From positions 29,252,388-29,316,387 of the forward strand of contig CM034597.1 of assembly GCA_020091685.1 (NCBI GenBank): a stretch of 64,000 nt of DNA, read 5' to 3'. The notes below the pieces were generated by a model. That model saw nothing but the letters and a program-made list of their open reading frames with translations. It did not search any database and was not told the DNA's origin. The position numbers were made by a program, and so were the translations under genes. This document shows positions 1 to 11,028 of the stretch, piece after piece. The number at the start of each line of letters is the position of its first letter. Positions within the stretch are counted from its first letter, which is position 1. The stretch comes from Lutjanus erythropterus (Eukaryota; Chordata; Actinopteri; Lutjaniformes; Lutjanidae).

Positions 1-150
1 GAAGAGAAGACAGGAAAGGGGGGTGAAGAGAGAGGGGACGACAAGCAGCAAAGGGCCACAGGTGGGAATTAAACCAGCAGCTGCTGCAGAGGACTGACAG
101 CCTCCATACATGGGTTGGACGCTCTACCAACTGAACTAAACAGCCACCCC
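1..150 (-). mobile_element. tRNA-derived SINE, 5' head, cut by window edge
   Basis: Read on the minus strand from 150, the sequence begins GGGGTGGCTG and has an RNA polymerase III A-box-like stretch (TAGTTCAGTTGGTAGAGC, complement of 121-138). A B-box-like stretch follows (GGTTTAATTCCC, complement of 64-75), about 45 bases on, as in tRNA genes. The cloverleaf is degenerate (GGTTTAATTCCC for the consensus GGTTCGANTCC), and the 3' part continues into a purine-rich tail, so this is a SINE and not a functional tRNA. The element extends past the left edge of the window. Confidence 0.75.
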
Positions 151-1334
151 TAGTTGCTTCCCCCTGTTATCAATATTTAATACCTATCAATGATTGATAA
201 AAAAAGAAATTTCAGAGCATGGGACATGAACGAAAGTTTGAAAACCACTGCTAAATGCCAACATGCATAATATTCTCTGTGGTTAACCGATGAGTGCCTG
301 TTGAGATTCCTACTCCAGCCATTGGTTCTATTGGCTATGATAACACTGTACCCATCAATGTAGTTACTGAGATCGTCAGACAATCATCAGCAATCAAGGT
401 GCTAACAAGATGGCAGTTTTGCCTCATTATCAAAACCACTTTATTTGGAGATAACACCAAAAGTAAGCGCTATCATAATGTTGGAATTAAGGCATAGGGA
501 CCATGAATATGCAAAACCATGTCAAGTCAATACCTGTGGTTGCCCTACCATGTCATGTCAAAATGGCTGCTGTGAAAAAGGTCTGTTTCGTTATAACTTA
601 CAGTTTGCCAGTGACCTGGGCTATTAATATAAAACCCAAGTTGTAATAGACTGTAGTTTTCCAACTACGGCTACTGCATTAGCTTTAGATACCGCAAAGG
701 TGACAGCTGCCTCTGAGGATCGGTATCTGCCAGTGACACATCAGTTTTAAATGGCAGCTGCCAGGAAATAATATCTGCCAGTGAAACACAGTGTCACGCT
801 GTTCATGTAACTTACATAATGTTATGCCTGTACAGTTGAACAGCTGTGACATACACCAATATTTAGTGTTCAATTTGCCACTAAAACATTAAACGGTTGC
901 TGCAATCAGGAAGCTTTCAACCAAATTCTTTAAATGCTTTATTAGTATGCTGTTTATTGCTTTTATTCCTTCACTTCTTAAATATAATTTCCCCTCACTC
1001 TTTAAGATTAAAAAACATACTTTAATATATTCTCATCCAATTTCTCAATAAACTGTTCAAAAATAATTGAACAGAAGACTGCATAATGCAGCCCCAGTGC
1101 AGGTGTTTATAGACAGAGAATACAGATCACTGTATTAGTTCAACATTCGTTTGCAAATGTGTCTCATTACTTCAGTACCATTGCTCAGGTGATACTACAT
1201 AATTACTCATCATTTCACCACTATATGATTTCTACATTATTTCACATTAATCTGTGTTCTGAAAATTGCAAATCTGCTTTTCAGTTTTACATATAATATA
1301 AATTTGAGAAACTATCCTTTGCATAATTTATGAG

Positions 1335-1353
1335 AGTGTGTGTGTGTGTGTGT
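1335..1353. repeat. (GT)n microsatellite, short
   Basis: About nine GT units in an AT-rich stretch. Confidence 0.9.
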
Positions 1354-1416
1354 TTGCTCCTCATTACAGGAATCATGTATGTATGTATTTGTATTTGTGT
1401 CTGTGTTTCTGCATGT

Positions 1417-1480
1417 CAGTAGTGGAGAAAATACTCAGATCCAGGAAAATGTTACTTAAGTAAGTATAAGTAAAAATACT
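1417..1480. repeat. Terminal fragment of a dispersed DNA-element-like repeat
   Basis: Contains the series AGTGGAGAAAATACTCAGAT, then TTACTTAAGTAAGTATAAGTAAAAATAC. This resembles the end of a family common in percomorph genomes ('...TACTCAGATC...TACTTAAGTAAAAGTA'). Only one end is seen. The family is assigned from memory. Confidence 0.4.
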
Positions 1481-1542
1481 AAATGTGGGAAAAATGGCTT
1501 TGCATTAATGTAAAATATCTTACTGTTGGTTGAGGTGAAGCT

Positions 1543-1640
1543 CAATCTTAAATATTTTGTATAAGACTGCAAATATTGATTATTTTCGGTATACATTAAT
1601 CTGCTAATTATTTTCTCAAATAATTGATTGTGTGGTTTCG
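1543..1640. repeat. Fragment of 'ATTAATCGATTA...TGTAGCTCT' dispersed repeat
   Basis: Contains TTGATTATTTTCGGTATACA and TTAATCTGCTAATTATTTTC. It shares its layout with the better copies at 6800-6925 and 14560-14900, which carry the same ATTGATT/AATTATTTT word pattern. Heavily decayed. Confidence 0.4.
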
Positions 1641-1942
1641 TAAAAACAAAAATATAAAAACAGTAGAAATAGAAATTGCCAGACGCAAGTTCTCATAGGA
1701 AAAAACACACGATTTTATAAACTCCTTATATGTTTTACATGCAAAAATGTCTTCGTAAAATAACTAGTTACTAAAGTTGTGAAATAGTAAAATCCTATAT
1801 TTACCTCTAAAATGCACTTTAGATGAAGTAGAATGTGACATGAAAAGAAAAAACTCAAGTCCGATTTGTACTTACGTACCAATTTAAAATTACAGTGCTT
1901 GAATTCCACCACAGCTGCATGTGTGCTTGTATTGGACTCTGG

Positions 1943-1943
<1 letters not shown>

Positions 1944-2004
<61 letters not shown>
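1944..2004. repeat. (GT)n microsatellite, about 30 units
   Basis: Uninterrupted GT dinucleotide array of about 61 bases, likely polymorphic. Confidence 0.97.
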
Positions 2005-2006
<2 letters not shown>

Positions 2007-2867
2007 TGTGCTCCTGGCGGTGTCAGGTAGTCCCCAGTACTGAGGGTAGTTGGCACGCTGTGCGTCAGTGATCAGACTGATCAAAGACAACAAGAGAGGA
2101 ACAGGCAGAGCTGCCAGCAGCTATCAGGCTGCCTGTCTCTGATGGCTATGGACAGGGCTCACAGATCTGCTCTGCTCGCTCGTGTTATGCTGCTGTGAGG
2201 GAATCACAGTGTAGCCAAGGTGATTCAGCGAACCACAGTGTGGCGATGAGCACAGGTAACCTCACCTGATTCCTGATGGGCCGATTTGTCTCAGCTACAG
2301 TGCTGTCGTTTTATTTACACCACTGGGCATCATTTCAGCTGCAGTGTTGTGGGACTAATAATGTTTCCATGATGAACTGATTTAAAGTAAAAAGTCTCAT
2401 TTTTGCTCCGGTCTGTGCCCGGGATCAGTCCCTGGAGCAGATTCATTTTTCAGTTTCTTGCACACAGACTCATCAGCACAATGGATTCCTGCCAAAACTA
2501 TGATAGGACAATCTCCCTAAGCTGTAGGCCACCTACAGCAACCACTCTTTTTACATTATGATCTGCACCCTCAATTTAATATTGTTGTAGGCTGTGTTAT
2601 ATAGTGTAATAATGTAATTGTACAAGTTGGTGGTTTATATACAATACCAATACTTTTACAGCAAATGTTGACATAACATCATTTCAGCAGGGCTTAAGCA
2701 ATTCAAGTCATATCATTTCATATCATAAGTCGTATCATTTTTATGATATTAAGGGTTTGTTTACATAATTATGTAAGTAAACAACAGTGAAACGGGCCTT
2801 AAGTTTCCATGGAATAAACCTAAATTCTAAAATCTGCATTTGCAAACACTGATCAGTGACACTATAC

Positions 2868-3362
2868 AGTATGTCGGTCAACCAATATTATTGGTCCAAT
2901 ATCAGGCTATCACAGCTGTATCGATCTGTATCGGTATCTGCGTTTTAAGAACATAATTTGCAGAACACAGTTTGTTTTTACAGATAGCATTTTATGTGTA
3001 TTTGATCCTTGATCCTGATCTTAATCTGGGCTCAATATATCAAATATTTGGCTATGTTTTTTTATTTATAGCTATTTTTAATTATTAGAAACACCAGTGA
3101 AAGTTTGCTGTTCAGTGCCCTGATATCATTTTGGACAATGACATTTATTGTTAAAATGTAAAGTATCCGACCGTATCTTTGTCTCAAGTTTTAACCACTT
3201 TTGAGGCATCACTGCAATAAATGCGTGTTCATGTGTATATTCTATATTCTGTATATTATATTATGCATAGAGAATATTAGCTGATATATCAGTATTGGGT
3301 TTCTTTACTCCATAATATCCATACCAGCATTAGCCCCAGAATCCAGTATCAGTCGGGCTCTA
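2868..3362. mobile_element. Non-autonomous DNA element with 'TCGGTC' type ends
   Basis: The left end reads TATGTCGGTCAACCAATATT and the right end, inverted, reads TAGAGCCCGACTGATACTGG. The ends are only loosely inverted. The interior contains TATCGGTATCTGC near the left end and CAGTATTGGG near the right end. I recognise this as the common vertebrate repeat with TATCGG-rich ends. About 495 bp, no coding capacity. Confidence 0.5.
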
Positions 3363-4819
3363 CTTTAAATTAATATAAATAATAAATGGTAAATTGATAG
3401 TTAATGAAACGTACTTGAAACTATTTTACTTTTAACACATATTGAAATTATAATAAGTAATGTTTACAAAGTAATAGTTTGTTTAATATAAAACAGAAAT
3501 TATGCAGTATTTTGTATCATAGCTAACAGGAGACACAACAAATACATCTCAAGCAATGTAAATTATAGCATTATTAATAATTATTAAACGATATTAAGTA
3601 TCATTTCATTTTTTGTTACATAATTGTTACCATAATTAATTATGTTTATTATAAAGTTCTACCCATTTATATGATAAAAAATCTGATTTGACATTGAAGT
3701 GCTTCAGTAATGTTAGATAACAAGTGTTTTAATTACTCTGGTTTTGGAACTCAATCTTCTCAGGAACAGCTTTCACATTTTGGAGACATTATTATTTTTC
3801 AGATCATTCATAACAAAGTCCGTTCACCCGTCACCATCAAAAGGACAAAGTGCTCATTCTCTCGGTAGAGGTCTTGGACTACACATTTAGAATGGTTTCT
3901 TTAATAATTCATCCAGGCTTCTTCCAGGAAGCAACGCTATCTGGCCACATGCTGGATCGATGGAGATCAAAAGACAGTGTTTGGTCCTAAATGCAATCCT
4001 ATCCTGAAGCGGCACCAGCCAGGCTATTTTAGTGCCAAGCCCCGTGGCTGACTGACTGGCTGGCTGGTCTGTTTAAAGGGTAACAAAGAGGTTAGGGTTT
4101 GAAATTTGTCATTTAGACTATCACCTAAAACATGTTGAACAAGGCATCTGTGCTACCTCCAACCCAATTATACAGCTCACACTCTCAGTACACATGTATT
4201 TGACCCACTGCTTTGTATAACATGTTAAAAAAAAAAAAGTAAAATAGCTACTTTTAAGCAAAATGTTATTCATAGATTTGGATTTTTTTGGCTTTGCAAG
4301 GAAGTATTTCTTGAGTCATTGGTTTTGATCAACTACCTCATTAAGTCCCTGCAGATAAATTATAGTTATTTGCTGCTGTGAGAGAGTAAAAATCTTACTT
4401 ATTGCATCATTAAGGTTCATTTGAGTTTTGCATGTTGTGACATTCTGTCAGCTAAAGGAGCTTCAACTGTTGGGATATTCACAAACTGCCCTCATACCAG
4501 TTTATGCTTATGACAGCATCTCTTTTGGAGTTATCATTTTCACACACGTAATAGTTGTGTTTAGTCTTGGATGCAATATTTAAGGACGTCTATTGTCATC
4601 AGCATAGTGTGTGTGTGTGTGCTGGTGTGTGTGTGCATGTGTGTGTTTTGACACCGCAGAGACACCTGTTCCAGTCTGTAATTCAGCAGTGATGGGGACG
4701 GCGCAGGGCTTTGACACGCTCCGTCGACATGACAGCTCAGACAGCATGGATGTTAATCTCTTCTAACTGCTCCCAGCCTAATTAAATCTTCCAGGGCAGC
4801 ACACATGTGCAGACACATG

Positions 4820-4831
4820 TACACACACACA

Positions 4832-4863
<32 letters not shown>
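4820..4863. repeat. (CA)n microsatellite
   Basis: About 20 CA units with one CTC interruption near 4831. (GT)n and (GA)n tracts follow at 4970-5040, so CA, GT and GA arrays cluster within 220 bases. Confidence 0.95.
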
Positions 4864-4865
<2 letters not shown>

Positions 4866-4969
4866 TACACATGTTCTAAATTGGTCCTGGTTGTGTGTAA
4901 GTTTTAACGATCTGGAGAATTGGCCCCACAGCAGTTTGTTTGATTCTAATTCTATGAAATGTGTACATA

Positions 4970-5047
4970 TCTGTGTGTGTGTGTGTGTGTGCATGTATGT
5001 GTGTAAGTGAGAGAGCGAGAGAGAGTGAGAGAGAGAGAAATACAGAG
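4970..5047. repeat. (GT)n followed by (GA)n compound microsatellite
   Basis: GT units at about 4972-4991, a short GT-rich spacer, then GAGAGAG runs to 5039. The same GAGAGAG motif recurs at 5198-5213. Confidence 0.9.
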
Positions 5048-5110
5048 AGAATCAGAATCATGTTTATTGGTCAAGCATGCTCACAAACAGAAATGTTTTT
5101 TCATTAATTC
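5048..5110. repeat. Possible 3' end of a dispersed retroelement
   Basis: AGAATCAGAATCATGTTTATTGG followed by CAAGCATGCTCACAAACAGAAATG resembles the 'GAATCAGAA...TTTATTG.CAAGTATG' end that recurs across fish genomes. Only this end is visible, and the assignment is from memory. Confidence 0.35.
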
Positions 5111-5518
5111 ACAATATAGTAACGCAGCACTTATGCAGAACAGCAACATCGTTGTTCTTTTACTTCATTTCACATATAAACAAATACTGCAGTATAAAGA
5201 GAGAGAGAGAGAAAGTCTGTGTAGTGAGGAGGTGGGGTGGAAGGATAGGTCAAACAAACCCAGGAGGCCGGGGTTTGTGTCAACGTTAAGTAAGGTTTTA
5301 AGTTACTTAAGATTATGTGCATCATGTGAGTTGTGTTATGTGACTTACTTCACTTACATCACATCACATGACGTGGCGTACGTAATATAATATACTTGTA
5401 AGTGATGCGTCGATGGGCTTTCAGTTAATCGAAGTCCACATGTACACTAAAATTAGCCAACTGTCGCCGCACCCAAATCTATTAGTTACTCCAATGTACA
5501 GACCCACTCCTCTACCCA

Positions 5519-6296
5519 TCCCTGCAGGCTATATTACCTTGTAAATTATGTTGAACAGTGCAACCTTTCCATGTGATTTCTTTATTCTGTGTCATCGTTG
5601 GCATGTTGTGGTAGTGAAGTCCAGTCCATGACAGGCATGTGTATGCCGGCCTGGATGATGTTGCTGGTGTGGCGTCTTCTTGTTGTTTCTTCCTCTTCAT
5701 TGTTTTTGCTTCTTGGTGTTGAGTCGAAGAAGTTTGGTTGTGCTTGCTACCACTGGAGACGGTCCTGACGGCGCCTTCCCATGTTACAGGGTTGATGTTA
5801 AAGGACTAGCTTGCAAACATCCTTACAGTAAAGCTGTTGGCGGCCAGCTTGCCTTTTGCCCAATGACAGGTCCAGATGACAGTCCTTGAGGATACATCCG
5901 TCCATCTGTCGGACATGGTCCAGCCAGCGGAGGTGTCGCTGCCTCAAATATCACTGGACATTTAAGCAGCAAAATTTAAAAATGGAAGTTTTAAACTTGG
6001 CAGGACGGGTAAAACTCTCCAAAAGGAAACTATTAAATATATATTCTGCCTGCACCTCTCCCAGCTATATTTCCTTTTAAATGATGTCAAGCAGTGTGAG
6101 TTTTCTAGGTGATTTCTTTATTGTGTGTTGTATTGATATATTAGTGTTTTCTTTAATTGTTTAGTTTAATGATTAGAGAAGCTTTCAGTTTAATTTCCAT
6201 GCATGCAGAAATGTCAGTGCAGCAAATATAGTTGGACATTTAAACAGCAAAGCTAAAAATTGTAGTTCTAAACTTGACCAGACCGAGGAAACTCGG
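5519..6296. repeat. Local duplicated module, copies separated by a LINE fragment
   Basis: Two blocks each occur twice in the same orientation. Block A is at 5519-5600 and 6055-6130 (both have GCTATATT.CCTT.TAAAT.ATGT and GTGATTTCTTTATT.TGTGT). Block B is at 5942-6018 and 6221-6296 (both have GGACATTTAA.CAGCAAA and CTAAACTTG or TAAACTTGG). The order is A, LINE fragment, B, A', B'. Identity is moderate, so the duplication is old. Confidence 0.65.
5600..5944 (-). pseudogene. LINE reverse transcriptase ORF, C-terminal fragment
   Basis: Reading down from 5944 on the minus strand gives RQRHLRWLDHVRQMDG, then GKRQAGRQQL and KDVCKLVL. This closely follows the C-terminal '(R)HLRWLGHVRRMDDGRIPKD...GKR..GRP.LR.KDVCKRDLK' stretch common to many animal LINE ORF2 proteins. 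It stops at a TAA after LVL and then shows damaged remnants of the terminal zinc-finger-like region (CLSWTGLHYH near 5606-5650). Stops and frame loss make it dead. It sits between blocks A and B of the local duplication. Confidence 0.75.
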
Positions 6297-6799
6297 CCTC
6301 CTGGGCTGCTGGACCTCATGCATAAATGCGCACACAACATCTCTCTCACTGGGGAGAAACACTTTCCCACTTGTTAACTTTTATGACCCAGACTGCTCAA
6401 CCACTGTCTCAAAGTTCTAGCTGTGGTCTGTGCATCACTAATACTTATTTCAACCAAATCCACAATCTACTCCTAAACCTAACCAAGTTTTTTTGGAACT
6501 CTGGTCATTTCAACCTTAAACATGCGTTAAAAAAGCTTTCTGTCAGTGACTAAAGGGTACCTTGTGCATCATTATAAGACACCGAAGGACGTGACACATA
6601 CGTTTGTATTTTATGACCTGGGATGAGAATGAATTGAAAGCGCCTAAAAATCCCGTTGCTCTATGATGGCTACAAGTATTTAATCTACTGAAAGCACACA
6701 ACCAAACAGCTGTAGATGGTGTTTTGTTCAAATTTGGCCAGTTATAAGTCAGAATAAACTATGTTTGGACCAGATGGAAAAAAAGCAAATCAGAGGCAA

Positions 6800-6925
6800 A
6801 ACAATTATGAAGCTGCAATCATAGAATTTTGACTTTTCTTCTTAAAAAGTAAACAGAGTAATTGATTGTCAAAATAGTTGGTAACTAACTTTATAATCGA
6901 TTAATTGATTAATTGTTGTAGCTCT
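6800..6925. repeat. 3' part of 'TGTAGCTCT' dispersed repeat
   Basis: Contains AGAATTTTGACTTTTCTTCT, AATTGATTGTCAAAATAGTT, then CGATTAATTGATTAATTGTTGTAGCTCT. The run of ATTAAT/CGATTA words ending in GTAGCTCT matches the end of the copy at 14560-14900 and a family I recall as widespread in percomorph fish. Confidence 0.6.
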
Positions 6926-9129
6926 AAATTGTAGTCCCTTCATGCTACACTCACATGCAACAGATATACAGAAAATTACATTTAGAAGAATAGGATCAAA
7001 TATAAAATGAAATGAAATAACAATATATACAGTTATTTATTTATATATGTACTGTACTTATACACGTTTCCACCCAGGAAATAATTCTGTGGTGCATTTT
7101 TTTGAAGTAGTCAGGTTGAATGTGGGCTGGACGTTTGCGAGGAGCAGCCAGTCCAAGCTGGGTTAACATGACTCGTGCCTGTCCCTGCTCTACCTCTGTC
7201 CTCCCAAGGTGGTCACACAAACCGCAGTGGTGAGTCCGGCTGCACTGGCTTGGTGGTCAGAAGATGCTGTGTACATTGTTGATTGGCTCAAGGTCTGCAA
7301 CGCATTTGGAAATATATATATTTGGGTGTGTAGTTGAAGGAAACTGTGTTGTGCTTAGAAACAGACAATGTTAACATAGATATATGAACAATTCTCTAGA
7401 AAGCAGTAGTTGTGAGTTTCCGGGATGAAAAACTCATGCAGGAAACACTACAAACTCTTACTACACCAGGCAGCAGATATTCTTCTAAAGGAATTCTACA
7501 TCAGTCTTGTATCTTGAAAGTTTTATACACATCTTCCCATGCTCTGTGCTTGTTAGTGAATTGTCCGGGGTTTTCCTGCCTTGTTTTTAAGTTTGTCAGA
7601 GTTCCTCTTGTCTTGTAGGTTAAAGACTGACTTTGTGATCTGATGTTTTTTAATCTGTTTAGCTTCAATGAAATCAGAGAGCCACAGGGGGAGACGGAGA
7701 CTTCTACATGTGCCTTCCTCCCTACCTACCAGCCCACCTGTCTGTGTCCTCTACATCTGTCCACTTAGAGCCCAGTTTATTTCCCTCAGTAACTTTCCGT
7801 CTCCCGCCCAGTTTTGTCAGTGTTGTGTAATTATCTTCTGTCTCTTTGTGTCAGCCCCTGCTGTATGTCTCTATCTGCCTACAGTACCTTTTTCTCTGCT
7901 TGACTGTCTCCCTCCCTTGTATTGTGCATCATTCTGCCTGCGATTCAGCCTTCTTTTTCCTCGCCGTGCCTGTGTCTCTGTCATCTGTCCAGTCTCAGCT
8001 CCCTCTGAGTTAAACAGGCCGAACAAATAGATTACAAACAGTGGGCAGAGTGAAGCTAAGGAGGAAGACAATCTGAATTTGTTGTGGATAAAGAATGAGG
8101 AAGGAGGCTGTGCAGTCAAAGAAAGCCAGTGGAGTCAGAGTAAGGCTGTATTTGCCTGAGGGGAAAAGGCTGAAAAGTAGCTCTCGCAACAGATGTGCGG
8201 GGCAGTAAAGTGTAATTGAAATGCCAGCAGCAATGGTCTTATCTCCCTGCTACAGGAGCCTGCTGCCAGTCTCAACATCAGTTAGATGTCATTTTACCTA
8301 AGTCTGAATCAGCTTGCCACAATCCGCAATCCCCATTCCTCTGATGCTAGGCAGGAGAAAAAGGGAGAAATGGATGAGGGGGAGGGAAGGGAGAAAGAAA
8401 AGGAGGGTGGGGAGTCTGTAATAGGATTTCAGTAGCACCCAGTTAACTTCCACCACCTGGACTAAGTTGGTAATTTGATATGCCCCATCAATAGGATTCA
8501 TTTACCTCACCGCAGTATTACCATCGCCATTCATTTGACTTTTTAAAAAAAATATATTTATTCATTTCTCTCTCCACATTTTCCTGATCCTAATCATGCA
8601 TACCGGAGGTGGGAGGGAAGGAGGGGCAGTTCCACAATATTTTAGCTATAAGAATAAAAAGTCCTTGGTCTAGAGGAGGTGGAAAGCCAGACACCACGGC
8701 TGTCCTCTGCGCTTCAGGCAAAGCTTAATGTTTTGGGCCAGGCAGCATCCCTCTGGGGAGAGCCGTAATGTCCTCCCAGATTAGAGGCTGGCACTCCTCG
8801 GAGCTGCTGCCTTTTATCAGGAACTTTGTTACTGCAACATGGGATCATCTGCGGTACATTAAAGCTGCCTTATCTCCTCGCTGTAATGTTAATGTGTCGT
8901 GATTTTGTGTGTTGTCGGTCTTATCCTTGGCGGTAGTGGCAACTTTTACCTCTCCTTGAGCTTCTTCTGCAGTTTGGGGGTTTATATTTTACAGCCACTA
9001 TTAAGTCACATGAGGGGGAAATAAGTCAATTTGTGGCTTTAAAATGATATATACACTTTAGTGCTTTCTTTGTTAGGCCACTTTGTAAAAATATGTCTTT
9101 TATTATTTCAAAAGTTCACATTAGCTGAG

Positions 9130-9793
9130 TTTTTACTACTGTGACCAAATATTGAACGTGCCCTGTGGTTTTTCTTGTTAACAATCAGTTAAGTTTACAT
9201 TGAGTGTGACTTATCCGAAGGCATTCTGTGAATCCTTTAGACCTGACAAACATATTTAAAGCCTTTTCTTTCTCACAGAACAATTACCCATCAGAATTTT
9301 TTGAACCTTTTAAAACTTTGATTGTTGACATGTTTGCTAGCTCACAGTTTTTTTCTCCACTGGCTTTGTTGGTGAATTGCTGCATTTCTTTGCACATTAT
9401 CACAGCCAACTGTTGCCCAGAGTGATAGTGTGAAACCAACCCATGCATAAAAGCATTGCTCCATAAACTAGTGGTCAAAAACTCCACTGGGTTTTGTTTT
9501 TTGGAGGCTGTACTGTGGCTGTGTTAAACCACTTTAGTGCTTCTAACTACTATGACCATATATCAAAGATGTGTTTACATTTGTTGACTCACCTTAAGGC
9601 ATTCTGTGTGTCCTTAATACAAGACAAATGTAGTTAATGCCCTTTTCTTCATAAGACAATTGCAAAGCAAAGTTTGATGCAGGAATGTGTATGCAGTTGC
9701 TCATGTGCTTGTGCGCCATGCAAACAAAAGGAAAAAAACAGTGCTCCCTAGTGCTATCAGTGGTCAAAAATTTTACCGGATTTTAATTTTTGG
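9130..9793. repeat. agbl4: Degenerate tandem duplication next to AGBL4 exon
   Basis: Unit 1 (about 9130-9509) and unit 2 (about 9540-9793) share, in order, ACTACTGTGACCA/ACTACTATGACCA, AAGGCATTCTGTG, GACAAAC or GACAAAT with TAAAGCC/TAATGCC, CCTTTTCTT, ACAATT, and GTGGTCAAAAA followed by a TTTTGTTTTTTGG/TTTTAATTTTTGG end. Unit 2 is shorter. The last unit ends only about 40 bases before the exon acceptor. Confidence 0.65.
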
Positions 9794-9834
9794 TATCTTT
9801 ATCATGACCCCAATGTTTGTTTGATGTCTTTCAG

Positions 9835-9929
9835 AGAGTCATTTTCAATGTGGTCAACTTCTCCAAGACCAAGAGTCTGTACAGAGATGGCATGTCCCCT
9901 GTAGTCAAGTCTACCAGCAGGTCAAAATG
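9835..9929 (+). CDS. agbl4: AGBL4 (CCP6) internal exon, N-terminal domain
   Basis: Internal exon of cytosolic carboxypeptidase 6. The family removes glutamates from polyglutamylated tubulin and from some glutamate-ended proteins in the cytosol. The exon follows a pyrimidine-rich tract ending in TTTCAG and stops at a TG|GTAAGT donor, so it is 31 codons plus two bases of a Trp codon completed by the exon at 62391. The peptide opens RVIFNVVNFSKTKSLYRDGM and continues into SPVVKSTSRSKW. This is near-identical to what I remember of vertebrate AGBL4 and unlike AGBL2/3 or AGBL5, which diverge here. Translation past the donor meets a stop at once (TAA at 9931), as expected for an exon boundary. The segment belongs to the beta-sandwich N-terminal domain preceding the M14 peptidase domain, and no catalytic residues are expected here. 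Start phase 0 (AGA = Arg) is inferred from alignment memory. A MITE begins 45 bases after the exon end. Confidence 0.95.
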
Positions 9930-9973
9930 GTAAGTGTGCAATAACAACATAGCGCCAATTCTACTGGCATCAT

Positions 9974-10258
9974 TTTAAAGGACCAGTGTGTAATATTGAG
10001 CAACATGTCACGGTGATTTGCAGCTTGCAAATACCTCATCTCACTCTCCCTTTTCAAGCATGTGGGAGAAATTCCCTCCATTCTGGGTTACTTTAGAAAC
10101 ATGGAGGTGCAACGTAGTGAACTCCATGGAGGAGACCTGCACTCTCTGTAGATATAAAAGGCTCATTATAAGGTAAAAAAAAAAGATAATATTATATTCC
10201 ATTTCTGTCATATTCTGCAGATAAACCCTTGTAAATGTTACACACTGGACCTTTAAAG
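9974..10258. mobile_element. MITE with TTTAAAGGNCCAGTGTGTAA inverted ends
   Basis: The left end TTTAAAGGACCAGTGTGTAA matches the inverted right end (TTTAAAGGTCCAGTGTGTAA), with one mismatch in 20. It is 285 bp and non-coding. The interior TCTGTAGATATAAAAGGCTC is the reverse complement of a motif in the copy at 43021-43255, so the two lie in opposite orientation. This family is common in percomorph fish. It begins 45 bases after the AGBL4 exon end. Confidence 0.85.
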
Positions 10259-10582
10259 GTGAATGCTTTGTACTTTACATTGCATGCTGTATGGGAATGT
10301 GATTTAATTTATAAAATCCTAGTCCACATTATGGTCCCTAGAATGCTAGCAGAGTATTTGAAGTCTTTCTGCAACTTTGAAAAACTTTTCTTCTCTGCCT
10401 AACAGTACACACTCCCATTCCCTTACACACACACACTTTCTCTCTCATACACACACACCCCCTAAAGACTGATACTTTAGATTTCCAGAGTGGATGCGTC
10501 TGGGCGCATTAGCATGTGATCCATTGGTTGCCAGTATGACGGCTGTCTGATGTAATAACGCTTGACTGATGGATGCAGAGAT

Positions 10583-10588
10583 ATGTGT

Positions 10589-10619
<31 letters not shown>
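10583..10619. repeat. (GT)n microsatellite
   Basis: About 18 GT units with one GA interruption. The reverse-strand open frames across it are repeat artefacts. Confidence 0.95.
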
Positions 10620-11028
10620 AACGAATAGGTGTGGCAGGAGGGAATGGGGCTGGTGCAGTGGGGTAGGGCGCTGCGTCTGCCAAGCAGGCTGGTGTATCCA
10701 GTGGGGCGAGGAGGGAGAACAGGGTAGTGTGATGAAGTGTTGCCGTCCAAGAGGAGCCCTGACATCTGTCATCAGTTGATGGAGGGCATCCGCCGAAAAG
10801 CCAGGCATCTGCCACCCTGAGCTGTCTGCGTCTGCTAGCCTAGCACCCGCACCGACCGTACCGTAGCATCGCGGTCGCAGGCTAATGGGAAGAGACAATG
10901 GGCACGACACCATAGACAGGAAAGATGAACTGCTGTCGACGATACAGCACAGTGTAACATGATGCAGCTCAGCTTGGCTGCCTCACTCTCTCTGTTTTGG
11001 CTCTGTGGTGGAGTTGCAACTTTCCACT

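Larger units (their letters stand above)
1..9834 (+). other. agbl4: AGBL4 intron (3' part), upstream of first visible exon
   Basis: Intronic by position: it precedes the acceptor at 9833-9834, and the intron's 5' end lies outside the window. Besides the repeats listed separately, I see nothing identifiable in 151-1330, 2005-2867, 3363-4600, 5200-5518, 6300-6800 and 6926-9129. These stretches are AT-rich, with stop codons in all frames and only short chance ORFs. 7660-8030 is pyrimidine-rich, which makes a 120-codon open frame with no family resemblance. 8290-8520 and 8690-8900 are non-repetitive, with mixed composition, and could hold conserved non-coding sequence. Confidence 0.85.

Noticed and set aside
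64-138. Possible functional tRNA gene
   Set aside because: A- and B-box-like words exist, but the stems do not pair well and a SINE-like tail follows.
1715-2093. Two overlapping reverse-strand open frames rich in TH repeats
   Set aside because: They are translations of the (GT)n array and have no other feature. The same holds for frames at 4807-5061, 10445-10913, 34571-34978 and 47978-48745.
7668-8030. 120-codon open frame, + strand
   Set aside because: It lies in a pyrimidine-rich tract, with Cys/Ser/Pro-rich composition, no domain, and no splice or promoter context.
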